DNA of 20,007 nt from JAJFUG01 sp964473155 (GTDB taxonomy: Bacteria > Gemmatimonadota > Glassbacteria > GWA2-58-10). The translations under genes and the position numbers were made by a program. Each line of letters starts with the position of its first letter. The first letter of the stretch is position 1. The notes under the pieces are model-generated. The model did no database searches and was not told the origin of the DNA. It saw only the letters and a program-made list of their open reading frames with translations. Positions 1-7,614 of this stretch are shown here, piece by piece. Location: contig CAYYNT010000076.1 in NCBI GenBank assembly GCA_964473155.1, forward strand, positions 1-20,007, read 5' to 3'.

Positions 1-24
1 CTATTTCCAGCAACATGTATCTGT

Positions 25-46
25 CTGTTCTTGACTTTCAAGACAG
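25..46. other. Small hairpin downstream of the ctpA-like gene
   Basis: Positions 25-34 can pair with 38-46 as a nine-base-pair stem with one bulged T and a three-base loop. It lies about 100 bases past the stop of the minus-strand protease gene. Neither strand has a T-tract after the stem, so this is not a convincing intrinsic terminator. I see no gene in bases 1-149. Confidence 0.25.
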
Positions 47-149
47 TCGCTACGAAAAAACTTTATATCTAATGAGTTGCACCCGATATGACAAACCGGT
101 TCAGTTTCCGAGTCAGTTCAGTCCGGCCCTCTTTCCGCATAGATATCTT

Positions 150-1778
150 TCAGTACATTTCCAGAGTGTCCGGGAGGGTCTTGCCCGCCAGCACGGTCCC
201 GACAAAATCCTGCTGCGGCACGGCCTTGCCTATAACCTCGACCGCCTTCATCACCTGATCGTCATACAGGGCCAGTATCCGCTGGGAGACATTGCGCTCG
301 AACACCGCATCGGCCACGTAATAGTGCATCCACTGGTGGATGATCTTTTCCGCCTGGCGGAATTCGGCCTCTGTCAGCTCAAAACCGTTGTCGCGCATGA
401 GCTGACGGGCCTCCTCCATCATCTTCGGCGTTATCTTGAGCACGTTGTCCTTGAAATTAGGCACGAAACCGACAGATTCGACCGAATCTTTCAACAGGTC
501 CGGATGAGTGTTTCTGTACTGCACGGCATAACGGAACATCAGGTTACGGAACAGGCCGACCTGCTTGAATATCTTGCGCTCGGCCCCGTTCAGGCTGTCC
601 GGTTTGAGCACGAGGTCGGGAGTGATCCCGCCGCCGCCGCGCACCTGACGTCCTGAATCGGTCAGGTAGGTCTGAAGCGTATCCTCGCTGGTGAGCAGCG
701 CCTGGTGTTCCTCACCCGCGCCCTTGTCCGCATGTATGCAGCGTCCGCTGGGAGTGTAATACTTTGCCGTAGTCAGCTTGAGAGCGTAATCATCGCGCAG
801 GTCGATGATGGTCTGCACCGAGCCCTTGCCGTAACTGGCGGTCCCCATTATCACGGCCTTGTCATGGTCCTGCAGAGCCCCTGCCACGATCTCGCTGGCC
901 GAGGCGCTGCCCCCGGAAATGAGAGTGATCACAGGCTCGTTCTTCCACATCGGAGGGTTGGCGGCCCGGAAAACCTTGTTTGACGAGCTGATCCGCCCGC
1001 GCGTCGAGACAATCACCTGGCCCGGTTCAAGAAAAATATTGGCCACATCCACGGCCCGGTTCAGGAGTCCGCCCGGGTTGTCGCGAAGGTCGAAAATCAT
1101 CTTTTTCATGCCGTGCCGCTTCAAGTCCCCGATCGCCTCGACGAGTTCCACTCCGCTCTTGTCCGAGAACACGCTCAACCTGACATAACCGACATCCGGC
1201 GTGAGCATGAACTTGGCCTGGATGCTCTCGATCTTGATAATATCGCGGGTTATCTCAAAATGAATTTCATCATCCACTCCCATGCGGCGAATCCATATGT
1301 TCACCTGGGTGCCGGGCTTTCCCTTGAGACGGCGCACCGCGGCTTCCAACGCCATCTGCCAGGTGGATTCGTGCTCGATCCGCACAATGCGGTCCCCGGC
1401 CTGAAGGCCGACCCGTGAGGCGGGAGTGCCGGGTATGGGAGACAGCACGGTCAGCGAGTCATCGCGGATGGAAATTTCGATCCCGATACCGCCGAACTCC
1501 CCACGCGTCTGTTCCATCAGACGGTTATGATTGCGCTGATCCAGAAGCTGGCTGTGAATGTCAAGGCTCTCAACCAACCCGTCGATCGCCTCCATCACCA
1601 GGTCTTCGGGCGGGATGGGGTCGACATAATACTCGGAAAGGACATTAAGAACCTCATTCAACTGCATCAGGTCTTTCGCCCCGCCGGATGATCCGCCGTC
1701 GGACTGGGACACTCCGACTCTCACGGTAAGGGCGCACAGCAACAGGACGATCAATGACAACTTATGAACTTTTCTCAT
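150..1778 (-). CDS. ctpA: S41-family carboxyl-terminal processing protease (CtpA-like), secreted
   Basis: This is a 542-residue periplasmic serine protease of the C-terminal processing family (peptidase family S41), which trims or degrades envelope proteins from their C-termini. Residues 1-25 form a Sec signal peptide (basic MRKVHK, then a hydrophobic stretch). A PDZ domain covers about 90-170 (GGIGIEI, then the VGLQAGDRI carboxylate-loop region). The peptidase core covers about 190-350. By alignment with E. coli Prc, the catalytic pair is Ser293 in SASASEI and Lys318 in YGKGSVQ, 25 residues apart as in Prc (S452/K477). The family motif GGITPDL follows. The C-terminal 150 residues are helical and unassigned. 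The ATG has only a weak GAG upstream. It lies downstream of a GAF/DHp protein on the same strand with a 241-base gap, so it may have its own promoter. The family call is secure; the substrate cannot be inferred. Confidence 0.93.
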   Translation of the reverse strand: MRKVHKLSLIVLLLCALTVRVGVSQSDGGSSGGAKDLMQLNEVLNVLSEYYVDPIPPEDLVMEAIDGLVESLDIHSQLLDQRNHNRLMEQTRGEFGGIGIEISIRDDSLTVLSPIPGTPASRVGLQAGDRIVRIEHESTWQMALEAAVRRLKGKPGTQVNIWIRRMGVDDEIHFEITRDIIKIESIQAKFMLTPDVGYVRLSVFSDKSGVELVEAIGDLKRHGMKKMIFDLRDNPGGLLNRAVDVANIFLEPGQVIVSTRGRISSSNKVFRAANPPMWKNEPVITLISGGSASASEIVAGALQDHDKAVIMGTASYGKGSVQTIIDLRDDYALKLTTAKYYTPSGRCIHADKGAGEEHQALLTSEDTLQTYLTDSGRQVRGGGGITPDLVLKPDSLNGAERKIFKQVGLFRNLMFRYAVQYRNTHPDLLKDSVESVGFVPNFKDNVLKITPKMMEEARQLMRDNGFELTEAEFRQAEKIIHQWMHYYVADAVFERNVSQRILALYDDQVMKAVEVIGKAVPQQDFVGTVLAGKTLPDTLEMY

Positions 1779-2019
1779 CCCGGACTCGCTTTCAGCATTG
1801 AATTCCGTCTCGGCAAACGCCTGCTCTCGTGTCAGCGCTCATCTGCCAGTTTCCTATAAAATTTATTATCCCAGGCGCGTAAAAGTCAACGTTCTTGGTC
1901 CTTTCATGGAATGAAACTATTGGCGCGCGGTGAAATACGCCGCCGTATTTTCAGGGGACATTCATCGATTGGACTTGGCTGCTGAGACTGAGGAGATGGG
2001 AAGTAAATTCAATAACCGG

Positions 2020-2874
2020 TCAGACTGTCTGGCCGCTGTCCAGACGGATCATCTTGCGCCCGCCCGGAAGGTAATCCTCGCTCACCGGGTTGTCCAGCTT
2101 ACGAAGCGAGCGGGTGATCCTGGCGATCCGGCGGGCCTCGGAAACGATATGCTCAACTTTGCTCAGGATTTTGGGGTCACTGCCGGCCAGATCGTGGAGC
2201 AGGAATTCGGCATTGCCGATAATGACGGTCAGGGGATTGTTTATTTCGTGGTTTACTGTCACGGCCAGCTCACCCAGGGCAGCCAGCCTCTCATGGCGCA
2301 GAAGGGCCTGCTGGGCCTCGGCAAGCTGGCGGTTCCTTTCCTCGAGCTGACGGTTGGTATCGGAAAGACGGCTGAAATAAAGCGCCCGCTCGATTATCAC
2401 TCCAAGCTGCGCCCCGGCGATTGTAAGCACGTGGAGGTCATGACGGGTGAACGCCCCGGCGCGCCCGTGGCCGAAATTCATCACCCCGATCAGACGGTCG
2501 CCCAGAAGCAGAGGGATCGAGAGGAACGAACGCAGCGGCGATTCCTCGTCGCTCTTGCCGCGATGAAGGTCGCTCAGCAGGATCGGGCGTTTCTGCTTCG
2601 CCACCCAGGCGCTCAGACCATTGCCCATGTCGAAGCTGACCGGCTGGATCAGGTCCACCACATGACCCTTGCTGGCCACGGCCTGGAGCTTCTGCTCGGT
2701 CTCATCGTTGATAAACAACGCGGCGAATTCAAACTCCACAAGTTCCTCGAGAAGGTCGAGGACCAACCCGAAAACCACCTCTGTCCCGACTGAAGACTGG
2801 ATAACCTGGCTGATCTTGAACAGGGTTTCGAGCTCGTGCCCGCCGAGTCCGTTTTCTTTTTCCATTTCTTCCAT
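2020..2874 (-). CDS. GAF domain plus histidine-kinase DHp protein lacking the ATPase domain
   Basis: A 284-residue cytoplasmic signalling protein. Residues about 15-165 form a GAF sensor domain (FAALFINDE, SIPLLLGDRLIGVMNF). A coiled-coil linker spans about 165-195 (NRQLEERNRQLAEAQQALL). The HisKA/DHp helix hairpin spans about 194-262, with the H-box VNHEINNPL; the phospho-acceptor would be His209. The protein ends about 22 residues later, with no N, G1, F or G2 box. The 241 bases before the next gene are too short to hold a HATPase domain in another frame. It therefore has a phosphotransfer dimer but no catalytic domain. It could act as a phospho-relay or scaffold served in trans, or be a truncated kinase. 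The start is supported by GAGG just upstream of the ATG. It follows the CsgG-like secreted gene on the same strand after about 100 bases. Confidence 0.85.
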   Translation of the reverse strand: MEEMEKENGLGGHELETLFKISQVIQSSVGTEVVFGLVLDLLEELVEFEFAALFINDETEQKLQAVASKGHVVDLIQPVSFDMGNGLSAWVAKQKRPILLSDLHRGKSDEESPLRSFLSIPLLLGDRLIGVMNFGHGRAGAFTRHDLHVLTIAGAQLGVIIERALYFSRLSDTNRQLEERNRQLAEAQQALLRHERLAALGELAVTVNHEINNPLTVIIGNAEFLLHDLAGSDPKILSKVEHIVSEARRIARITRSLRKLDNPVSEDYLPGGRKMIRLDSGQTV

Positions 2875-2978
2875 AATACCTCAATAATCGGGCGGGGGAT
2901 GAAACGACTGAAGTTTTTCGACCGCCGCAGCGCCGCAGTCCGCCAGGCGCTCCGGACCGGCCGGGAGGGGACTGACCG

Positions 2979-3776
2979 CTAACGCTTTATCCTGACAAGC
3001 TTTGAACCGCAGATCGGACATAGTCCGGGCTTGTCAGAAATAATGTGGACCTCATCCTGCCAGTAACATATATAGCGGTCGCCAAGCGGTTTCTGTATGC
3101 CGGTCATGATAGCCTCGAACGTTCCGCGGGCCAGGTTCTCCACAGTGCGCTGTTCAAGCAGCTCACGGGTCCGGAAATCCAGGGCCAGTATGGGATCGTC
3201 CACCAGGGGATACACCTGGAAACTGCGGCCGAGCCCGGCCTCGCCGCGCACGCGTTGCGAATACTGCAACGCGCCGGTTTTCCCATCCACCAGGGCCATG
3301 TCCAGTTCGATCCATCCGGTCACCTTGTTCCGGTGGAACAGGTGAGGAATGGTAAACCCGTCGCCGCGGTCGAGTCCGCAGGCGATAACTCTGAGATAGG
3401 CCGCATAGTCGCAGCCCGCCAGATCCGCAATGCGGGCCAGAATCCCCGATTCGTAAACATCGGGTGCGCTCAGACGGTTGCGCTTCAATACATCCTGTAT
3501 ATCGCTTTCCGTGCGAACTGTCATGTAGTCCGCCGAGCGGAGCCATGAAAGAACCGCGCGGCGGAAATCCTCAATTTTATAAGGATAACTGTTCTCACTG
3601 CCCCTCACATCCAGAAGACACAAGCTGGTGGGTGGGTAGACCAGTTTTTCCGGAGGCAGGTCCTTGCCGCTGTCCTGCGCCCGCAGTGCAGACACGGCGA
3701 GAAACATAAAAAGCATCACACCGCCGATCAGGACGAATCTCATTTCTGACCTTGATATTTTGAGGCATTCAGACAT
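2979..3776 (-). CDS. Secreted CsgG/TolB-N-like protein with C-terminal heavy-metal-binding-like zinc ribbon
   Basis: A 265-residue exported protein of unknown role. The reading frame begins in an 8-base overlap with the upstream AMIN-TPR gene. A second ATG at 3743 (Met12) has a better Shine-Dalgarno (AAGG) and places the signal peptide at the true N-terminus (MRFVLIGGVMLFMFLAVSA then LRAQ). Either start is possible. Residues about 50-225 follow the pattern of CsgG/FlgT/TolB-N-type envelope proteins: a DVRG strand, the helix AVLSWLRSADY, VRTESDIQDVLKRNRL, an AGCDYAAYLRV segment, and a VDGKTG hairpin. That is my pattern reading, not a database match. The last 31 residues resemble the heavy-metal-binding (YHS-adjacent) domain seen in copper exporters: C237, DKPG, then CPICG with C253 and C256, ending KLVRI. 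The usual Met-His-Pro after the first Cys is lost. It is likely co-translated with the AMIN-TPR gene. Confidence 0.72.
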   Translation of the reverse strand: MSECLKISRSEMRFVLIGGVMLFMFLAVSALRAQDSGKDLPPEKLVYPPTSLCLLDVRGSENSYPYKIEDFRRAVLSWLRSADYMTVRTESDIQDVLKRNRLSAPDVYESGILARIADLAGCDYAAYLRVIACGLDRGDGFTIPHLFHRNKVTGWIELDMALVDGKTGALQYSQRVRGEAGLGRSFQVYPLVDDPILALDFRTRELLEQRTVENLARGTFEAIMTGIQKPLGDRYICYWQDEVHIISDKPGLCPICGSKLVRIKR

Positions 3777-5922
3777 TTATCTGAAGCTCCATTTCCATTT
3801 CGCGGTCAAGATCGCGCTCCGATACCGGCGCTGTTTCTCCGGCGCGCGCGCGCGCGGCCAGTTCGCGGGCCTGGGAGAATTCATCGAGGGAAGGGCGGCG
3901 TTCCACAGCGCGTTCGGTCTGGCCGGAGGAAAGCGCCCATTTAACTTCCTCGCGCGAAAGACCCATTTCCTGAGCTATGTCGCTGACTGTCCAGTTCTTG
4001 GCCCTGAGCTGACGGATCAGGCGGGCCTTGACATCATCCCTGGAACGGGCAAACCCGGCAGCCATGGCCTCGGCTTGAACCGATGGAGAGGCGAGCTGCT
4101 CCTTTATCCGGCGGGCGATATCGGCGCCGTAGACCGGACCGCTTGCGGGACGCCCCACCCGCAGGTCCAGGCCGCGGGAGAGCGCGGCCGGAGATGTCTC
4201 CGCATTGGGAGAAACAGCGGGGATGGCTTTCTGCTTGGAGGCCAGCTCACGAGCCAGCACCTGGGCCACCTGCCTGCGGCGCTCGACTGACTCGGCGGCC
4301 TGACGGAGGCTGATCGCGGTCTCGGCAGAAGGGACGGCGCCGGAGATTTTTGTCTCATCCTTCGCACGTCCATAGCCAAACAACCGCAGTCCGGTTTTAC
4401 CGGTCGCCAGGCGTTCACCGATCAGGGTCAGCAGGAAAAGAACACCGGTGATAGCTGTAAGTATGGCTACCTGCTTTCGGAGCAGCGGCATCCCCGTGTG
4501 TTCGACAAAAGTGCTGACCGCCTTGCGCAGTCTCTGGATTAAATTCATACTTTTCAGCTCCGCAGGCACCTCGCCGCCCAAAGCTCCGGCCTGCAAGGCA
4601 ACAGCGGATTCCTGCGCTTTTTTCACTCCATCTGGTGGAATCGTACCATCCGTGCCTGTCTGAATCCCCACAGACGGTAATCCGGATGAATCCGGCAGCA
4701 TATCTTCATCCAAATCCGGGTTCAAAGGCGCATTCACACCGGAAAGCGGCCCGGCCTCAAGCTGCGGGCGAACCTCAATCGGTTCTGCCTGACTGCTTCC
4801 GGCATTAGCTGTATTGCCGAGCGACTTTTCGAACCAGGTGGCCGATTCAGTCAAACGGCCCATTTCCTTGTAGACTATGCCAAGCTGAAAACAGGCCTCG
4901 GCGTTGGATGGATTATAAGTCAGGGACTGATGGAAATAAGCGGCGGCCTGCTCATAACGGTTCTCGCGCCGCGCCTGCATTCCCAGATCAAAAAACGTCC
5001 TGGCCGAATCCGGATTCAAACGTGATCCAGTCACCGGCGAATCTGTCATTGCGCTCTTGACAGCAGGAACGGCTTCTGCCGGGGCCTCCGAATGCATAGC
5101 TACGGTGACCGCTGTCAGCCCTGCATCCCTGGCCGCCTGTTCCATGGCCCGGTAATCCACTTCAGGATGAGTCGCCGCAAGCTCCAGGCGGCGCGCCGGG
5201 TCGGGAACGGCAGCCGAAAAACCGTTCCAGCGGCGGCGGAAAGATTCGCGGTCTCCCCTCAGATGAGCCAGCCAGGCCAGGAACATGCGCGATTCGTGAG
5301 CGTACTGATCGCTGCCGATGGATTTCTCGAAATTCACCTCGGCCATCTGAGGCTGGTTCTGGCGCAGACGGATCAGCCCGGCCTGGTAATAGCTCTCCGG
5401 AGCCTGACGCCCCGCGCGGATAGCGTTGCGGAACGATATCAGCGCGGCTTCGTCGCTGTGCTGACTGACCTGTTCCAGGCCTCTGGAATAATAATCAATC
5501 CCTCCAGAAGCGTTCTTCTCACCGATTTTATTCGCTGAGTCCGAGATTTCGAGTACAAAACGCGGCGGCTGACCGATGCTGTATGTCTTCAGTGAAAAAG
5601 GGTGGCGCGCCTTGATCCGAGCGATTGTCGCCCCGCCGTTCTGCGGGAGGAAAGTCACCGACTCGACATGCGGATTGTTATCGAATACGTATGACTGGTC
5701 GGGCAGCCGGGTGATGTCGGTCCCATCGAACCGGACCAGCACCAGTTCCCCGGACGATTGAGGCTCTACCGTGGCGCGAGCCTCGCTGTCAAGGCTGAAT
5801 ACTATGCGTGCGTACTCGCGCTCGCTGAAAACCTGAAGGCCGCTTAGAGAGGCGGCGGCGGCAGGCCGCGTTCCCGCGGCCAGGCTTAGTGCTGCGATGG
5901 CGATCATGATGGGTCTGCGCAT
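3769..5922 (-). CDS. AMIN-domain, TPR, single-pass membrane protein with C-terminal HTH-like segment
   Basis: A 717-residue envelope protein. Residues 1-24 form a signal peptide or anchor (AALSLAAGT, then AAAA). An AMIN domain spans about 27-128 (YARIVFSLDSEA, RFVLEISD), a fold that binds peptidoglycan or localises envelope complexes. TPR-like helices lie at about 143-235 and clear TPR repeats at about 307-370 (FFDLGMQARRENRYEQAAAYFHQSL). A proline/glycine-rich linker follows, then a membrane helix at about 484-502 (VAILTAITGVLFLLTLIG). The region after this is probably cytoplasmic, ending in a helix-turn-helix-like segment at about 637-665 (NWTVSDIAQEMGLSREEVKWAL). That arrangement resembles DUF6115-like tails encoded in flagellar clusters, but this comparison is tentative. 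A strong sigma-54 site lies about 70 bases upstream. It overlaps the CsgG-like gene by eight bases. It is not a recognised named gene; a role linking cell wall to flagella or polarity is inference. Confidence 0.82.
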   Translation of the reverse strand: MRRPIMIAIAALSLAAGTRPAAAASLSGLQVFSEREYARIVFSLDSEARATVEPQSSGELVLVRFDGTDITRLPDQSYVFDNNPHVESVTFLPQNGGATIARIKARHPFSLKTYSIGQPPRFVLEISDSANKIGEKNASGGIDYYSRGLEQVSQHSDEAALISFRNAIRAGRQAPESYYQAGLIRLRQNQPQMAEVNFEKSIGSDQYAHESRMFLAWLAHLRGDRESFRRRWNGFSAAVPDPARRLELAATHPEVDYRAMEQAARDAGLTAVTVAMHSEAPAEAVPAVKSAMTDSPVTGSRLNPDSARTFFDLGMQARRENRYEQAAAYFHQSLTYNPSNAEACFQLGIVYKEMGRLTESATWFEKSLGNTANAGSSQAEPIEVRPQLEAGPLSGVNAPLNPDLDEDMLPDSSGLPSVGIQTGTDGTIPPDGVKKAQESAVALQAGALGGEVPAELKSMNLIQRLRKAVSTFVEHTGMPLLRKQVAILTAITGVLFLLTLIGERLATGKTGLRLFGYGRAKDETKISGAVPSAETAISLRQAAESVERRRQVAQVLARELASKQKAIPAVSPNAETSPAALSRGLDLRVGRPASGPVYGADIARRIKEQLASPSVQAEAMAAGFARSRDDVKARLIRQLRAKNWTVSDIAQEMGLSREEVKWALSSGQTERAVERRPSLDEFSQARELAARARAGETAPVSERDLDREMEMELQINV

Positions 5923-5999
5923 GGCTTGGTCCGTTGAAAAGGCTCACTGCCAGTGCTTCCGGCCGGAGGCTGGAAGGAATTGATCCTGCGAGGAGAATT

Positions 6000-6015
6000 G
6001 GCAATACTCGTGCCA
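6000..6015 (-). promoter_or_regulatory. Sigma-54 (-24/-12) promoter upstream of the AMIN-TPR gene
   Basis: Read on the minus strand the site is TGGCACGAGTATTGCC. It matches the RpoN consensus TGGCACG-N4-TTGCW at 15 of 16 defined or free positions, with GG and GC ten bases apart. The predicted start of transcription is near 5989, giving a leader of about 67 bases to the ATG at 5922. The rest of the intergenic stretch 5923-6148 holds no convincing gene. Confidence 0.75.
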
Positions 6016-6148
6016 GGGGAAGCAAGCGGCTGAATGCAGGTCTGGCCTTGATTACAGAGATTTCTGAAGAAAGTGAAGCAGCAATAGCGGAAAGATTTGC
6101 CGATGATATATACTGAAACATTTGCCCGCGGCCAACAAACTTTGCCGT

Positions 6149-7132
6149 TCAGGCGGTCAGGCTTTCGAGGCCGGAGGATTCAGTTGCTGCGGCTGTGTCA
6201 GAACGGCTGTACTTGCCGAGGATTATATTGATAAAAGTCTCGGCGTGCTCCATTTCTCCGCGGATGGCCTCCAGATAGAAAGGCAGATCCACCCGGCCGT
6301 CGCTTCCACGGCGAAGCGGTATCAGACGCAGCACACCGCGGTAGAACGGCGGTATCAGACTGTCTCCTCCGGAACCGATACGGGCTGCGCGGGCCAGTAT
6401 ATCACCGAAATGGACTATCGCGCAGAGCTCGGGCCGCAGTTTGGCGGTCAGCGGGACATGGTGCAGACGAATGGCCTCGACCAGCGTATCCGGCAGGTTC
6501 CATTTCCGGGCGAGCCAGCTTCCCACCTCGGCATGGCTCGCCTCGAACACGCGCTCCTCGGCCCGGGCAAGCAGCATTTCCTCCTCGCGCGTTATTCGCA
6601 GGCATTCGGAGTAACGCTCGGTCTGGTACTGGCTCAGGATCACCTTGCCGATATCGTGTATCAGTCCGGCCACGAACGCCTCGGACTCGATAGCCCGCAG
6701 GCCGTGCATCCTGGCGAGCATCCTGCTGGCCACGCCCACGCCCACGCAATGTTCCCAGAAACGGGTGTAATCCAGAAGTTCTCCATCCTTCCGGGCCTGC
6801 GCGAAGCGGGAGATGACCGAAACCGAGAGTCCCAGGTTCTTGATCGTCTCGAAACCCAGGACTACCACGGCCAGGTTGATCGTCGAGATAGGATTTGGGA
6901 AACCATAGAACGAGGAATTGGCAAGCTTCAATATGCGCGCGGTCAGCACCTGGTCAGTGTTGATCAGCCTGGTAAGCGAACGGGCCGAGCTGCGGGGATC
7001 GTCGATGATCTCGAGCATCTTGGCCACGATGGTCGGCAGGGTGGGCAGGTTGATGATAGTCTGGGTGATTCGTTTCAGCCGTTCCCTGTCGACACGCGTC
7101 TGTTTCTGCATTCTCAGTGTTTCGGCCGTCAT
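6149..7132 (-). CDS. HDOD-domain signalling protein
   Basis: A 327-residue cytoplasmic protein. An HDOD domain covers about 22-245 (INLPTLPTIVAKMLEII, TDQVLTARILKLANSSFYG, then STINLAVVVLGFETIKNL). HDOD domains are catalytically inert or degenerate relatives of HD phosphohydrolases that act in signalling and development. Unusually, this one keeps candidate HD ligands: His128 (FWEHCV), His159-Asp160 (GLIHDIGK), His200 (ASHAEVG) and Asp244. Residual metal binding is therefore worth considering. The C-terminal 80 residues are unassigned. The start is the first ATG, with GAGG ten bases upstream; Met8 is an alternative. It lies 21 bases after the small upstream gene, so the two are probably one transcript from the sigma-54 site near 7550. 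HDOD genes are often found next to flagellar and chemotaxis genes, as here. Confidence 0.9.
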   Translation of the reverse strand: MTAETLRMQKQTRVDRERLKRITQTIINLPTLPTIVAKMLEIIDDPRSSARSLTRLINTDQVLTARILKLANSSFYGFPNPISTINLAVVVLGFETIKNLGLSVSVISRFAQARKDGELLDYTRFWEHCVGVGVASRMLARMHGLRAIESEAFVAGLIHDIGKVILSQYQTERYSECLRITREEEMLLARAEERVFEASHAEVGSWLARKWNLPDTLVEAIRLHHVPLTAKLRPELCAIVHFGDILARAARIGSGGDSLIPPFYRGVLRLIPLRRGSDGRVDLPFYLEAIRGEMEHAETFINIILGKYSRSDTAAATESSGLESLTA

Positions 7133-7153
7133 GTGCGGCCGTCCTCGCCGTTG

Positions 7154-7426
7154 TCAGGCCCTGAGATCGATCCGTCTCCCTTCGGGCGCAGCTCCAATGC
7201 CCGGTCCGCTTCCCTGCGTTCCGCTCTCGCTCTTTGCAGCCCCTTCAGCGGGACTGTCATTCCTGTCCTGTCCGCCATTGTCTTCCCGGCTGGCCGAATC
7301 CTTATCAATTGCCTCCAACCTCTCTATCAGGCACTCATCGAACTTTATTTCTTCGTAGCCGGAAGAGGGACTTTTTTTCCGGGGCGGCGGAACAAAATTC
7401 ATTTCCCCGGATATCGGCGCCAGCAT
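7154..7426 (-). CDS. Small disordered hypothetical protein between fliA and the HDOD gene
   Basis: A 90-residue protein not recognised from any family. It begins MLAPISGEMNFVPPP, has an acidic amphipathic stretch (EEIKFDECLIERLEAI, about 25-40), and ends in a Gly/Ser/Glu-rich tail that looks disordered. I place the start at the ATG at 7426. A full GGGGAGG Shine-Dalgarno lies eight bases upstream of it, while in-frame GTG (7435) and ATG (7432) codons abut or overlap that site. The strong ribosome site, the 21-base gap to the HDOD gene and a sigma-54-like site upstream argue that it is real. The N-terminal segment is reminiscent of short conserved leader peptides in flagellar clusters, but no function can be stated. 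Confidence 0.6.
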   Translation of the reverse strand: MLAPISGEMNFVPPPRKKSPSSGYEEIKFDECLIERLEAIDKDSASREDNGGQDRNDSPAEGAAKSESGTQGSGPGIGAAPEGRRIDLRA

Positions 7427-7542
7427 TCCCATCACCTCCCCTGCTGCCGCTTATTTTCTGCGGATCGGCCAAACTCCGTCAGAATAAGCGGGTTACAGTT
7501 ACATTCCTAAAGCTGGAGGGATCAGGTACGGGTATAATAATA

Positions 7543-7558
7543 TGCAAGAAAAATGCCG
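7543..7558 (-). promoter_or_regulatory. Sigma-54-like promoter upstream of the small gene and HDOD gene
   Basis: The minus-strand sequence CGGCATTTTTCTTGCA keeps the essential GG and GC at the correct ten-base spacing and a perfect TTGCA -12 element. It departs from consensus at the first base and in the CG after GGCA. It lies in the 188-base gap after fliA. The predicted start of transcription is near 7532, about 106 bases before the small gene. Confidence 0.55.
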
Positions 7559-7614
7559 TTTCGCCGGGCTCGAAAATCCCGGAGAAAGCGTTGCGGCGGG
7601 AATCGTAACAGCGG

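Noticed and set aside
15..656. 213-codon plus-strand frame opposite the protease gene
   Set aside because: It is antisense to the 3' part of a well-supported S41 protease, with no motif or ribosome site.
5934..6121. Short frames on both strands upstream of the AMIN-TPR gene
   Set aside because: They overlap each other and the sigma-54 promoter, with no ribosome site or recognisable motif.
6122..7510. 462-codon plus-strand frame opposite the HDOD gene
   Set aside because: The HDOD frame has clear motifs; this is its shadow.
7563..7585. Possible terminator after fliA (CCGGG/CCCGG stem)
   Set aside because: Only a five-base stem with a nine-base loop, and the T-run is about ten bases away; it overlaps the sigma-54-site neighbourhood.
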